Shown in pieces: positions 48,163-58,267 of a stretch of 64,000 nucleotides of DNA (position 1 is its first letter; each line of letters starts with the position of its first letter). The stretch is from an uncultured Psychrobacter sp. (GTDB lineage: Bacteria; Pseudomonadota; Gammaproteobacteria; Pseudomonadales; Moraxellaceae): the NCBI GenBank assembly GCA_947489525.1, contig CANLDW010000001.1, positions 682,001 to 746,000 of the forward strand. The letters are read 5' to 3'. Made by a program: the position numbers and the translations under genes. The notes under the pieces were generated by a model. That model did not search any database and was not told the origin of the DNA. It saw only the letters and a list, made by a program, of their open reading frames with translations.

Positions 48163-49536
48163 CTACAACACCATCGCCGCAATCCAGCCAAACGCCAGTA
48201 GCGGGATATTATAGTGCAAAAAGGTAGGCACAACGCTGTCCCTGATATGATCGTGTTGACCATCAACGTTCAATCCCGATGTCGGGCCAAGGGTCGAATC
48301 TGATGCTGGAGAGCCGGCATCACCCAGCGCCCCTGCCGTACCGATAATGGCAACGGTTGCCAGTGGTGAAAACCCTAGCGATATGCACAGCGGCACATAA
48401 ATCGCCGCAATAATCGGAATAGTGGAGAATGACGAGCCGATACCCATGGTTACCACTAAGCCAATGCCTAGCATCACTAAAGCAGCAATCGCTTTATTAC
48501 CCGCAAATAAAGTAGTTGCGCCATCGATAAGTGGGGCAATCTCCCCCGTCGCTTTCATCACCTCAGCGAACCCTTGCGCGGTAATCATGATAAAGCCAAT
48601 CATCGCCATGAGCTTAATACCGTCGTTAAACACCGTATCGGCATCGCGCCACTTGACCACGCCCGTTGCCATAAATACCCCAAAGCCAAACATCGAGCCG
48701 AGCAATAGCGAATCGGTATAGAGCTGTACTACAAAAGCGGTAACAATAGCGGCAAGCGCTACAAGGGTTTTGGTTTTGTTTTGCGACCCAGCATTAGACG
48801 CGGTTTTACTTAGGGCATCATTCTCCACTACCTTGTCTCTCGCTGCTTTATCTATGGCTAATTGTTGATAATGACGCGGTTTACGGTAGCTAATAAAAAC
48901 AGCAGTCAACAGCCCGATAAACATACCCAGTGCAGGAAGTGCCATCGCCTTAGTCACTGAGATATCGCTGATATCGATACCTGCCTCGCCGACATTTTTG
49001 AGCATGATTTGGTTCAGATAGATATCACCAAAGCCATATGGGATAAACATATAAGTGGTAACCAAACCAAAGGTTAGCAAGCAAGCAATCAGGCGTCTAT
49101 CAATGTGCATACGATTAAAAGCTAAAAGTAGTGGCGGCACGAGTAGCGGAATAAAGGCAATATGAATGGGAATAAGGTTTTGACTAAAGCAGCTCATCAT
49201 GACCAAACCCGCAAACAGCGTATATTTGATCATACCGCCTGCCCCTACACCTGTCCCTGCGTTATCAATACGTTTGATCACCGCGCCTGCTAGTGACTGC
49301 GGCAGTCCTGAATGCGCAATGGCAACGGCAAATGCTCCTAGCAAGGCATAAGACAAGGCAATTTGTGCCCCATTACGGATGCCTTCTTGAAAGACCTCTA
49401 AAGTATCGGCAATCCCTAAACCTGCGATAAGACCGCCTGCCAGCGCGCCCACCAACAAACTGAGCACCACGTGGACACGTGCCAATGACAGTCCAAGCAT
49501 GATGACGACTGCGAGTAATACTGCATTAATGGTCAT
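48163..49536 (-). CDS. Na+/H+ antiporter-family membrane transporter
   Basis: This 457 aa inner-membrane protein has about 11-12 membrane helices. Two related halves each carry a re-entrant-like segment: YALLGAFAVAIAHSGLPQSL in the first half and IGTAGALGDAGSPASDSTLG in the second. The arrangement fits the NhaC/YuiF-like branch of the ion transporter superfamily. The conserved GDAGSPASDSTLGPTSGLN segment is characteristic. Ion or amino-acid substrate specificity cannot be decided. It is convergent with the preceding membrane protein gene, 9 bases away. Confidence 0.85.
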   Translation of the reverse strand: MTINAVLLAVVIMLGLSLARVHVVLSLLVGALAGGLIAGLGIADTLEVFQEGIRNGAQIALSYALLGAFAVAIAHSGLPQSLAGAVIKRIDNAGTGVGAGGMIKYTLFAGLVMMSCFSQNLIPIHIAFIPLLVPPLLLAFNRMHIDRRLIACLLTFGLVTTYMFIPYGFGDIYLNQIMLKNVGEAGIDISDISVTKAMALPALGMFIGLLTAVFISYRKPRHYQQLAIDKAARDKVVENDALSKTASNAGSQNKTKTLVALAAIVTAFVVQLYTDSLLLGSMFGFGVFMATGVVKWRDADTVFNDGIKLMAMIGFIMITAQGFAEVMKATGEIAPLIDGATTLFAGNKAIAALVMLGIGLVVTMGIGSSFSTIPIIAAIYVPLCISLGFSPLATVAIIGTAGALGDAGSPASDSTLGPTSGLNVDGQHDHIRDSVVPTFLHYNIPLLAFGWIAAMVL

Positions 49537-49856
49537 ATTGTTGTCTCTACTTTCATTACTAATATGTTTTAAGGTGTCATGCAGCCATTTGTTGGCTTAT
49601 ACCTTTATGCTAAACGCTAATATCGGCACCACTTGTTATAGAGCTAACCTATTGTATTGGTAGATTTAAGGGCGCAATTCTACCTGATTGTGTAGTTAAA
49701 ACCCATACTGAGAACCTTTTGGGCACGCTCTACTAAGAAGTGCTCATAGCCGATAGTTACCGATAATAAGCCTTGTAATTTTGTATACGAGCACCATTTA
49801 TCTATCATGAAACACAAACTTGACTCAACAAGTCTTGTGAACGAGGATTGACATAT
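49537..49856. other. Divergent control region antiporter-lon
   Basis: This 320-base gap contains the lon heat-shock promoter at 49772-49800 and the promoter region of the antiporter gene on the other side. No gene is seen. Confidence 0.5.
49772..49800 (+). promoter_or_regulatory. Sigma-32 (heat-shock) promoter of lon
   Basis: CTTGTAA at 49772-49778 and CACCATTTA at 49792-49800 are separated by 13 bases and match the sigma-32 consensus CTTGAAA / CCCCATNTA at most positions. lon is a classical heat-shock gene. Confidence 0.6.
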
Positions 49857-52364
49857 ATGAGTGAATATACTATCGATAAAGACAGCATTGACATCGACAT
49901 TGACGTATCAGCAGCTGATACTGATAATATAAATACGGAGCAGCCAGCGGATAACTATCTACCTCTGCTCGCATTACGTGATGTTGTAGTCTATCCACAC
50001 ATGCAGATCGCGCTATTTGTCGGTCGCGCGCCTTCGGTAAAAGCCGTTGAGCTGGCGCAAAGTGAATACGGCGATAGAGTGCTGGTTGTGGCGCAAAAAG
50101 ATTCGTTGACCGAAGATATCGATCAGGACAATCTGTACCAGTACGGTACGGTTTGCCGTATCGTCAGCACTATGCCGCATGATAGTGACGAGAACTGCAT
50201 TAAGGTGCTGATCGAAGGTCAATACCGTGCTCGCGTCGATCATTTAGAGGATCATAATGACGTGCTGATGGCGACCTTTGAGCGCGCTGATCTTGACGTT
50301 GCTATGGATGATAGTCAACAAAAAAACACTATCAAGGCGCTGACCAGCTTGTTTGAAAGCTATGCAGAAGCTCGTTTGCGTAATTCGCGCGAGTTGACTC
50401 GCGTTGCCAAACGCATTGATGATTTGCTTGAGCTGATCTACTTCATATCCACCCGTGTTTCCATGGATCTTGAGATCAAACAGTCGTTTTTAGAAGACAA
50501 TGATCTCAAAACTCATATCAACACCTTGACTGAATATCTAGTCAAACAAAGCGCTGAGCAAAACATCGAGCAAGAGATCCAAGATGCCGTCCGTCAGCAG
50601 ATGGAGGACAACCAGCGCGAGTACTTCTTGAACGAGAAGATGAAAGCGATTAAAAACGAGCTGTCTGATATGAATGACGGCGCGTTTGATGGTGAAGATG
50701 ACATTGGCGAGCTTGAGCAGCGTCTAGAAGATGCCGACCTGCCAGACGATGTGCGTAAAAAAGCCGAGCAAGAGTTTAAAAAGCTCAAAATGATGCCGCC
50801 TGCTTCAAGTGAGTCTTCGGTTGTGCGCAACTACATCGAATGGATATTAGATACACCGTGGAATGCTACGAGCAAAGTATCAATCAACTTGGATAAGGCT
50901 AAAACCGTACTGGATGAAGATCACTACGGTCTAAAAGACGTCAAAGATCGCATCTTAGAATATCTCGCTGTACAGTCGCGGGTCAAAAAATTACGTGGCC
51001 CAATCTTATGTCTCGTCGGTCCTCCAGGTGTCGGTAAGACGTCTTTAGGTGAGTCTATCGCACGTGCCACGGGCCGTAAGTTTGTGCGTATGGCACTGGG
51101 CGGCGTCCGTGATGAAGCTGAGATTCGTGGTCATCGCCGTACTTATATTGGGGCGATGCCGGGTAAAATTGTACAATCACTGGCTAAAGTTGAGGTCAAA
51201 AATCCGCTGTTCTTATTAGATGAGATCGATAAGATGGCGCAAGACTTCCGCGGCGACCCAGCTTCGGCTTTGCTTGAAGTGTTGGATCCGTCGCAGAACG
51301 ATACGTTCAACGATCATTATCTCGATATGGATCTGGATCTGTCACAAGTCATGTTTATCTGTACGGCGAACAGTATGGATATCCCGCCTGCGCTGCTTGA
51401 TCGGATGGAAGTGATTCGTCTACCAGGCTATACCGAAGAAGAAAAAGTCAATATCGCCCAAAAGTACTTAGTACCAAAAGCCATTAAGCAAAATGGTCTA
51501 AAAGAGGGTGAGATTGAGATCGTTGAGGCCGCGCTGCATAGCATCGTGCGTAACTATACTCGCGAAGCTGGCGTGCGTAACCTTGAGCGTGAAGTCAATA
51601 AGATCTGCCGCAAAGTGGTACGCGGCGCGGTTGAGAGTCATGGCGCCCGTGCTCCGAAAAAGGCTGAACGTGAGCTAGTTGTGGTCGATGATAAAAATAT
51701 TGATGATTATCTTGGCGTCCATCAGTTTGACTACGGCCTAGCGGAAGAAGAGCCTGAGGTTGGCCGCGTCACTGGCCTTGCTTGGACTCAAGTTGGCGGC
51801 GAGCTCCTTACCATTGAAGCTATCGCAGTTAAAGGTAAAGGTGAGCTGAACTTTACCGGCTCGCTTGGCGATGTGATGAAAGAGTCTATCCGAGCAGCGA
51901 TGAGCGTCGTACGGGCGCGCGGTGATAGCTTAGGGATCGATTATGAGACCTTTAAGAACACTGACATCCACGTGCATATGCCAGAGGGCGCGACACCAAA
52001 AGATGGTCCTTCGGCAGGTGGTGCGTTGACGACAGCGCTAGTGTCAGCGATGACAGGTATCGCTATCCGTCCTGATATTGCGATGACGGGTGAGATTACT
52101 CTACGCGGTAAGATCCTACGTATCGGCGGTCTTAAAGAGAAGTTGCTCGCAGCGCATCGCGGCGGTATCAAGCACGTCTTGATCCCAGCTGATAACGAGC
52201 GTGACTTAGCTGACATCCCTGATAATGTCAAAGAGGGCTTAACTATTCAGCCGGTTGCGACGATTGATGAGGTATTAAAAGCGGCGCTCGTGAGTACACC
52301 AATACCGCTTAAGCCTGCTAAAGCGGTGGTCGATACGACGTCTAAAAAGTCGCTACGCAGCTAA
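49857..52364 (+). CDS. lon: ATP-dependent protease Lon
   Basis: Lon degrades misfolded and regulatory proteins. An N-terminal substrate-binding domain starts at YLPLLALRDVVVYPHMQIAL. The AAA+ module has GPPGVGKTSLG and the Walker B FLLDEIDKM. The protease domain has the catalytic Ser in DGPSAGGALTTAL and the Lys in RGKILRIGGLKEK. The ATG giving MSEYTIDKDS is chosen because GAGG lies 10 bases upstream; the TTG nine bases earlier overlaps that site. At 835 aa it is about 50 longer than E. coli Lon, mostly from an acidic N-terminal lead and a C-terminal tail. Confidence 0.97.
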   Translation: MSEYTIDKDSIDIDIDVSAADTDNINTEQPADNYLPLLALRDVVVYPHMQIALFVGRAPSVKAVELAQSEYGDRVLVVAQKDSLTEDIDQDNLYQYGTVCRIVSTMPHDSDENCIKVLIEGQYRARVDHLEDHNDVLMATFERADLDVAMDDSQQKNTIKALTSLFESYAEARLRNSRELTRVAKRIDDLLELIYFISTRVSMDLEIKQSFLEDNDLKTHINTLTEYLVKQSAEQNIEQEIQDAVRQQMEDNQREYFLNEKMKAIKNELSDMNDGAFDGEDDIGELEQRLEDADLPDDVRKKAEQEFKKLKMMPPASSESSVVRNYIEWILDTPWNATSKVSINLDKAKTVLDEDHYGLKDVKDRILEYLAVQSRVKKLRGPILCLVGPPGVGKTSLGESIARATGRKFVRMALGGVRDEAEIRGHRRTYIGAMPGKIVQSLAKVEVKNPLFLLDEIDKMAQDFRGDPASALLEVLDPSQNDTFNDHYLDMDLDLSQVMFICTANSMDIPPALLDRMEVIRLPGYTEEEKVNIAQKYLVPKAIKQNGLKEGEIEIVEAALHSIVRNYTREAGVRNLEREVNKICRKVVRGAVESHGARAPKKAERELVVVDDKNIDDYLGVHQFDYGLAEEEPEVGRVTGLAWTQVGGELLTIEAIAVKGKGELNFTGSLGDVMKESIRAAMSVVRARGDSLGIDYETFKNTDIHVHMPEGATPKDGPSAGGALTTALVSAMTGIAIRPDIAMTGEITLRGKILRIGGLKEKLLAAHRGGIKHVLIPADNERDLADIPDNVKEGLTIQPVATIDEVLKAALVSTPIPLKPAKAVVDTTSKKSLRS

Positions 52365-52395
52365 ACTGTCATTACTTAAGTTTATATTTAACGAG

Positions 52396-52426
52396 AGCCG
52401 TTTACTTTAGAGTAAGCGGCTTTTTT
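52396..52426 (+). terminator. Terminator of lon
   Basis: Arms GCCGTTTACT and AGTAAGCGGC (one mismatch) around TTAG are followed by six T. Confidence 0.9.
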
Positions 52427-52785
52427 ACAACTTAATTCTATAAAGTCTATACATTAAAAGTCTGAGTAACGCTTTCGATAGCAGTACTCTTGCTGCAAAA
52501 AAACGGATTTAAGGTCTTTGACCCTATTAAGCCATTCCTAACTATCTTCCACCTCAAAATTTTGATACTGGCAAGACCCTTATTCTAAAGGCAAACCCTT
52601 TCAGAAAAACAATAGATATCTTTAAACTAAAGCCCAATAACTTACATTTATTAACCGATTGTTGCGCTTCTGCTGAATAGTTGAGTCATCTAATTCGCTA
52701 TACTAATTGCGAACTATACAAATGTCATCATCCTTGATGACTATAAATATAACTGTTTATATACTCAATTTTATTGGAGAAAACA
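52427..52785. other. Upstream region of sodC
   Basis: This 359-base AT-rich gap between the lon terminator and sodC contains a TATACT -10-like hexamer at 52699-52704 flanked by the inverted repeat TTCGC (52694-52698) and GCGAA (52709-52713). No gene is seen. Confidence 0.4.
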
Positions 52786-53343
52786 ATGAATAAGCTTATG
52801 CTTTCAAGCGCATTACTATGTGGCTCAGCTCTTGCTATGACAGGTTGCCAAACGATTCAAGATCAATTGCAAACGGGTAATCCTCTTAATCAGCCTGCTT
52901 TGAAATCGAAGATTGAAACCGTTGGTGAAGATAAAAAAGAAGTAGGACAACTGTTCCTGCGTCCTGTTGAGGGCGGCGTACAGGTCTATGGTAAGCTTAT
53001 GAATATGCAGCCTGGTAAGACAGTTGCGCTTCATATTCACGAGACTGGCAGCTGTGCAATGGGTGGTCAGGCAGCAGGAAGCCACTTTAATCCAGATAAT
53101 TTCCCCCATTCTAGCCCTGATGATGTCCGAGGTCATGCTGGTGATTTACCAAACCTAACTGCTAATGAAGATGGCGTGGCTACAATTAACTATGTAAACA
53201 ATCAAATATCTACGGATGTGGTAGGTAAATACAGCGTCAATCGCTTAGCTTTTATTGTGCATGCTAATGCTGATGATTACACCACTCAGCCTTCAGGTAA
53301 TTCAGGTGATCGTATCGCTTGTGGTATAATTACTAAAGCCTAG
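52786..53343 (+). CDS. sodC: Superoxide dismutase [Cu-Zn], lipoprotein
   Basis: SodC detoxifies superoxide outside the cytoplasm. The signal peptide ends in the lipobox AMTGC, so the protein is probably lipid-anchored in the periplasm or outer membrane. Metal-site segments are HIHETGSC, GSHFNP, the zinc-loop HSSPDDVRGHAGDLPN, and a final HANADDYTTQPSGNSGDRIAC for Cu binding and the disulphide. The start MNKLMLSSAL follows a GGAG ribosome site; a further four codons lie upstream. Mature length is about 165 aa. Confidence 0.94.
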   Translation: MNKLMLSSALLCGSALAMTGCQTIQDQLQTGNPLNQPALKSKIETVGEDKKEVGQLFLRPVEGGVQVYGKLMNMQPGKTVALHIHETGSCAMGGQAAGSHFNPDNFPHSSPDDVRGHAGDLPNLTANEDGVATINYVNNQISTDVVGKYSVNRLAFIVHANADDYTTQPSGNSGDRIACGIITKA

Positions 53344-53373
53344 TTAACTATCACTAATAGAAATCGAGCATAG

Positions 53374-53407
53374 AAAAACCTCTTAATCAAATTAAGAGGT
53401 TTTTTTG
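53374..53407. terminator. Bidirectional terminator sodC/topA
   Basis: Perfect arms AAAAACCTCTTAAT and ATTAAGAGGTTTTT around a 3-base loop lie between convergent genes and end in U-tracts on both strands. Confidence 0.92.
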
Positions 53408-53431
53408 TTTGACTCTATATAAGGTAAAAAA

Positions 53432-56116
53432 TTACTCCTCTACCCATTCGCCCTTACGCCAGTAAACACCCCAGCGCGTGGCTTTACCATTTTTTTCAGA
53501 GCCAATGTACTGCTCTTTTTTCTTACGTGACCAGCGTAAAATGGTAGGGTTGCCGTCTGGATCTTCGTCCGGTCCTTCAAATAAATATTGGAACTTGTCT
53601 TCCATTTTATCTTGGACAGTACGTAGTTCAGCCAGTTTTGGTGGACGAGTCTCGCGTACTTTAGGGAATTTGGATGCTGCTAAGAACATCCCCGCTGCTC
53701 CTTCACGCAAAATGAAGTGATCATCGTGCTTCGTGGATTTGAGCTCCGGCATATCGATAGGATCCATACGCGGCGGCGCAGGCTCGCCTGTTTTGAGTAC
53801 CTTACGCGTATTGTCGCAGTTCTGACAAGCAAAGTAAGGCCCAAAGCGACCGGTTTTGAGCTCCATCTGTGCATCGCACTTATCACAGTCAATGGTTGGT
53901 GCATCTGAGCCTGGAACTTCAAACTTACCTTCTTCTAAAATATAGCCATCACAGTCTGGATTGTTACCGCAAACATGGAGCTTAAGACCACCATCAACGA
54001 TATAGCCGTTCATAGCCGTACCGCATTTCGGACAGCGCTTTTTCTCCATCAGGTCTTTGACTTCAGCGGTCTCATCATCACTATCGCTATCATCTAGGTT
54101 AGCGAAAGCTTCGACGGGCATAAGGTTTTTAGTACCTTTACAACGCTCTTTTGGCGGCAAGTTATAACCCGTACAGCCTAAAAATACGCCAGTTGAGCCC
54201 GTGCGTAGCTGCATTGGACGATCGCAGATATCACAGTGCACATCAGGCACATCGGTTGGATCATTTGGGCGCATACCGTCCGCTTCTTTGGCGTGCTCAA
54301 CTTTACCTTTAAAGTCCACATAGAAGTTATTAAGGACATCCTTCCAGTTGCTATCGCCTTCGGCAACGTGATCAAGCTTGTCCTCAAGCGCAGCGGTAAA
54401 GGTGTAATCCATCAAATCTGGGAAACTACCTGTTAATCTGTCGGTGACAATATCGCCCATCTTTTCAGCGAACAGGCGCTTATTTTCAAGCTTGACATAA
54501 CCCCGATCTTGAATGGTTGAGATAATAGAGGCATAAGTTGAGGGACGACCGATGCCTTTTTTCTCAAGCTCTTTAACTAGGCTTGCTTCAGTATAGCGTG
54601 GTGGCGGCTTGGTAAAGTGTTGGCTTGGGTCAAGCTTGTCTAAGATAAGCTTGTCGCCTTTTTTGACATCAGGTAGTAACGTATCATCGGTTTTAGCAGG
54701 TGCCATCACGCGGGTATAGCCATCAAACGTCATGGTGCGCCCGCGCGCTTTGAGCTCAACGTTGCCCGCTTCAACAAACAAATTGACTGATAGATACTTG
54801 GCTGGCACCATCTGACAGGCGACAAACTGTCGCCATATCAGCTCATAAAGACGAATAGCATCACGCTCCACACCTTTTAATTGCGTCGATTTCATATTGA
54901 CGTTTGAGGGTCGAATCGCTTCGTGCGCCTCTTGCGCATTTTGCTTATTGCCATAAAAATTTGGCTTATCCGGCACGTATTTGTCGCCGTAGCTGTCTTC
55001 GATAAAACCGCGCGCTGCTGCTAAGGCATCTCCTGATAAAAAGGTGGAGTCGGTACGCATATAAGTAATGTGCCCTGCCTCATAGAGACGCTGGGCAAGT
55101 ATCATAGTCTTTTTAACCGAAAATCCTAAGCGCGTACTCGCTGCTTGTTGTAACGTTGAAGTAATAAAGGGTGCACTTGGACGCGACTGCGTGGGTTTTT
55201 CTTCTCGCTCTTTAACGATGTAGTCGTTAGCGTTAAGCACATCTAAGACTTTATCAGTCTGCTCTTTATTCACTAGTTTGAGCGTCTTACCTGCCTGTTT
55301 GGTCGCCTCTAAGCGAATGCCGATCTCATCGCTACCCTTTTTATGCTCAGCAACATGGGTATCGGCATGAATCTGCCAGTATTCTTCTGGAATAAAAGCG
55401 CGAATCTCATGCTCGCGCTCAACGACCAGACGCATAGCAACCGACTGCACGCGCCCTGCGGACAGACCGCGCGCCACTTTTTGCCATAGAATTGGCGAGA
55501 CCATAAAGCCCACCACGCGATCCAAAAAGCGCCTTGCTTGTTGGGCATTCACTCTATCGATATCGAGCTTTGAGGGCTGTTTAAAGGCGTTTTGAATGGC
55601 AGATTTGGTAATCTCGTTGAAGACCACGCGTTGATATTTACTATCAGGGCCGCCAATGACTTCTTTTAGATGCCAAGCGATCGCCTCTCCCTCGCGATCC
55701 ATATCCGTTGCCAGATAGATCTGATCGGCGTCTTTAGCTAAAGACTTAAGCTCTTTGATGACTTTGGTTTTATTCGGTAGAACTTCATAGACAGCTGCCC
55801 AATCGTGCTCTGGATCGACGCCCATACGGCGTACCAGCGCCTGCTGCGCTTTTTCTTCTTTTGATAGCGTGTCATCTTTTTTGGTCGTTGTCTTTTTAGT
55901 GCTTTTGCTTGCGCTAACGGGCAAATCACGCACATGACCAATACTTGAGCGCACGATAAAATCATCGCCTAAGTATTTATTGATGGTTTTAGCTTTTGCT
56001 GGAGATTCCACAATAACTAACGATTTGCCATTTTTAGCTGTGGTGGCAGCACTACTTTTGGTCTTAGTAGCAGCACTGCTTTTTTTAGTTGTTGTTTTAG
56101 TTGTCGTTTTTGCCAT
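53432..56116 (-). CDS. topA: DNA topoisomerase I
   Basis: TopA relaxes negative supercoils via a 5'-phosphotyrosine. From MAKTTTK the protein is 894 aa. The Toprim domain has Glu37 in VESPAKAK and the acidic triad D138, D140, E142 in ATDMDREGE. The nucleophile is Tyr352 in ITYMRTDS. The C-terminus has cysteine-cluster zinc ribbons (for example CDICDRPM and [11 protein letters not shown]) followed by a Trp-containing end. A Lys/Thr/Ala-rich N-terminal extension (about 30 aa) and a [10 protein letters not shown] insertion near residue 71 are unusual and resemble AT-hook-like basic tracts. Confidence 0.96.
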   Translation of the reverse strand: MAKTTTKTTTKKSSAATKTKSSAATTAKNGKSLVIVESPAKAKTINKYLGDDFIVRSSIGHVRDLPVSASKSTKKTTTKKDDTLSKEEKAQQALVRRMGVDPEHDWAAVYEVLPNKTKVIKELKSLAKDADQIYLATDMDREGEAIAWHLKEVIGGPDSKYQRVVFNEITKSAIQNAFKQPSKLDIDRVNAQQARRFLDRVVGFMVSPILWQKVARGLSAGRVQSVAMRLVVEREHEIRAFIPEEYWQIHADTHVAEHKKGSDEIGIRLEATKQAGKTLKLVNKEQTDKVLDVLNANDYIVKEREEKPTQSRPSAPFITSTLQQAASTRLGFSVKKTMILAQRLYEAGHITYMRTDSTFLSGDALAAARGFIEDSYGDKYVPDKPNFYGNKQNAQEAHEAIRPSNVNMKSTQLKGVERDAIRLYELIWRQFVACQMVPAKYLSVNLFVEAGNVELKARGRTMTFDGYTRVMAPAKTDDTLLPDVKKGDKLILDKLDPSQHFTKPPPRYTEASLVKELEKKGIGRPSTYASIISTIQDRGYVKLENKRLFAEKMGDIVTDRLTGSFPDLMDYTFTAALEDKLDHVAEGDSNWKDVLNNFYVDFKGKVEHAKEADGMRPNDPTDVPDVHCDICDRPMQLRTGSTGVFLGCTGYNLPPKERCKGTKNLMPVEAFANLDDSDSDDETAEVKDLMEKKRCPKCGTAMNGYIVDGGLKLHVCGNNPDCDGYILEEGKFEVPGSDAPTIDCDKCDAQMELKTGRFGPYFACQNCDNTRKVLKTGEPAPPRMDPIDMPELKSTKHDDHFILREGAAGMFLAASKFPKVRETRPPKLAELRTVQDKMEDKFQYLFEGPDEDPDGNPTILRWSRKKKEQYIGSEKNGKATRWGVYWRKGEWVEE

Positions 56117-56469
56117 AGGTAGAAACACCCTGATAAATGAATTAAAGATAGCTGAATACGTATTTTAATTTAATACTCAAAACGGCCTTGACTGACCTGT
56201 ATTAAGCCAGCTACCCATAAAAACAGTTGGAATATAAGCTAGATGGGTACAAAGTTACGATAAAACAATGAACGAATGGCATTGACGTTACACCGCTTAG
56301 ACTCAAACTGTCAACCGTAAACGGACAAAGCGGTCTAAGTGGTTTACCTAAGGAGTAATTTTTGCATTACTATTGTTTGTACTGTCTGCAAAAAATAACA
56401 TTGTAAATTAGCTATCGCATACACAGTATCGTACTACAAAACTTAGATAGAGCCTTTTAAAAGAGCCAA
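56117..56469. other. Gap upstream of topA
   Basis: This 353-base region lies between a minus-strand hypothetical gene and topA. It must hold the topA promoter. I see no gene, terminator or convincing repeat in it. Confidence 0.45.
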
Positions 56470-57105
56470 CTATCCTCTATTTAATAACCTTGATTGAAAG
56501 TTCTGCGTATTGTCTGCGTGTCCTTTTTTGTGCTGTGGCGCATGAGGTGGGGTTTTTTGTAACTGCGTCGCCCATTGCTGCAATTGTGCTTTAAGCAGTA
56601 ATAAATCCTTTTCAATAGTCGCAGGTTTATAATTGGGGTTAGTAACTGGGCGCACGTAGTTAATATCTTCCCAAAAAATAACAATACTATTGGCCTTTAC
56701 TGATAACGCTTTGACAAACGGCTCAATACTCAAAGGCAGATTCAAAGGCGTTTTATCCAAGCCAAAAACTGCCGTGTTCAACGTTTTATGCCCAGCATTC
56801 CCGGCACTGTCCGCATGGTTATCACTTTGACTACTCACGCGCCATTGACCGTCAATCACGCCAAAGCGCGCCTGCGGTAATTGCATATTCTCTAAAACTA
56901 AGCAGTACTGACCTAGCATGCCGCGGCCATATTCATTATCACGACCACGTACCCAATCCGGACAAGCGACCAGTTTGGGATTGAGCTGTAAACGCCGCGC
57001 CGTCATACGTAACTTATCCAAGCGCTGATCTATGCCGCTTGGTTTGAGCGCCATCATACTCCCTAATACGAATAGTACAATAGCAATGATGACGAATAAT
57101 CCCAT
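56470..57105 (-). CDS. Unknown protein with N-terminal membrane helix
   Basis: This 211 aa protein has one N-terminal membrane helix (residues 2-21) followed by a mostly extracytoplasmic-type domain. It includes CPDWVRGRDNEYGRG, FGVIDGQWRVSS and SIVIFWEDINYVRP, and a Gln/Lys-rich tail. I do not recognise a named family. It reads like an anchored periplasmic or cytoplasmic accessory protein. Confidence 0.75.
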   Translation of the reverse strand: MGLFVIIAIVLFVLGSMMALKPSGIDQRLDKLRMTARRLQLNPKLVACPDWVRGRDNEYGRGMLGQYCLVLENMQLPQARFGVIDGQWRVSSQSDNHADSAGNAGHKTLNTAVFGLDKTPLNLPLSIEPFVKALSVKANSIVIFWEDINYVRPVTNPNYKPATIEKDLLLLKAQLQQWATQLQKTPPHAPQHKKGHADNTQNFQSRLLNRG

Positions 57106-57402
57106 GAAGACGACCTCTTAACATGACAAGAACTGAGTGATAAGCGCTATGGCAATTTATATTGGCAGAGAGTTTTATATTGGCAAAGAGTTACTAGAGT
57201 CTAAATCCATAAAATAACTCACTTGACCCCTATAATGAGCGCAAACGTCTAAAAATCAAGTAAAGCCGCTAATGCCTGTGGTGATAGATTAAAAAAGCGT
57301 AGTTTTATTTGCACTAGAATCAACAACTTAAACTAACCTTAAAGACCTATACCCCGCTATAAAATAACAAGATATAAAAAGTCGCTACGCATAAAAAATG
57401 CT

Positions 57403-57993
57403 ATGGTGACGTATCGTTTAAAAATATATAGGCTCGCTATGAGTGACTTAACTAAATTTATATTACTATGCGGTGCTTACAAATCCTCAGTAAGTACTCG
57501 TGTGCTCAACAAGCACAAAGAGTCCTGTAAACTTGGTATAAGCGCGGCTCTTGTTAGTGCGGTGTTGCTTGGCTTGACAGGCTGCGCGACGACTAAGCCT
57601 GATCTGACCCCGCAGCAGTGTCAGACCAGTAATTGGCAGGAAGTTGGCTACGTTGATGGACTACAAGGCCGCTCGGGTGACTACTTTGGCTACTATGCTA
57701 ATCAGTGCGCAAGCGTAATTGGTGCGACACCCAATCGAGTGCTCTGGGAGCAAGGTCGGCAAAAAGGTTTAAAAGGTTATTGTACTGAGCTGAACGCTTA
57801 TAAGCTCGGGCGTGAGGGTTACGATTGGCGACCAGTCTGCCCACTTGAAGGTATTGAAAAGTTAGAAGAAGCTTACGCGCAAGGGCGCTATTATTACATG
57901 CGTCAGCGCGACCTTGATTATCTGCGCTCGCCTTATCCGTTCGGCTTTGGGCCCTTTGGTTATGGCTATCGTCCCTTTGGCTATCGCTGGTAG
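57403..57993 (+). CDS. DUF2799-type lipoprotein
   Basis: The sequence resembles DUF2799 proteins: a Trp/Gly-rich domain with WQEVGYVDGLQGRSG, LWEQGRQKGLKGYC and YKLGREGYDWRPVCPLE. A lipobox LLGLTGCATT (Cys about 61) suggests a lipoprotein. A run of Pro/Phe/Gly/Tyr repeats (PFGFGPFGYGYRPFGYRW) ends the protein. The N-terminus before the signal is long. An ATG at 57439 may be the true start, or another within the frame. The function is unknown. Confidence 0.75.
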   Translation: MVTYRLKIYRLAMSDLTKFILLCGAYKSSVSTRVLNKHKESCKLGISAALVSAVLLGLTGCATTKPDLTPQQCQTSNWQEVGYVDGLQGRSGDYFGYYANQCASVIGATPNRVLWEQGRQKGLKGYCTELNAYKLGREGYDWRPVCPLEGIEKLEEAYAQGRYYYMRQRDLDYLRSPYPFGFGPFGYGYRPFGYRW

Positions 57994-58088
57994 CTTTTTG
58001 GCGGTTTTATGCTCATTCGATCATTGACCGCTCCTGTCCATAAAAATACCGCGCCTTTATCTAGACACAGCATAAATACGTATCTTAT

Positions 58089-58172
58089 ATGATTCTATAT
58101 TTTGTTCTATTTATTATCGCCATAGTCTTAATAGTGGGTCTGCTGATCTATATCCTAAGCTTACTCTTTTAA
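58089..58172 (+). CDS. Possible 27 aa membrane microprotein
   Basis: An ATG-initiated open frame of 27 codons encodes an almost entirely hydrophobic peptide (MILYFVLFIIAIVLIVGLLI then YILSLLF), one perfect membrane helix. There is no clear ribosome site, so translation is uncertain. It lies downstream of the DUF2799 gene on the same strand, in the gap before a siderophore-receptor gene. Confidence 0.3.
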   Translation: MILYFVLFIIAIVLIVGLLIYILSLLF

Positions 58173-58195
58173 ATCAAGCTATCACCTCATTTAAA

Positions 58196-58235
58196 AGCCG
58201 CTGTTTTAGCCTAGATTACAGACTAATAACAGCGG
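58196..58235 (-). terminator. Probable terminator of the TonB-receptor gene
   Basis: A long hairpin has arms GCCGCTGTT and AACAGCGGC extended by TTAG/CTAA with a bulge, just after the receptor stop. On the minus strand it is followed by UUUU. Confidence 0.55.
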
Positions 58236-58267
58236 CGATGGTTTAAACTTTGGGTTTGATTATCATA

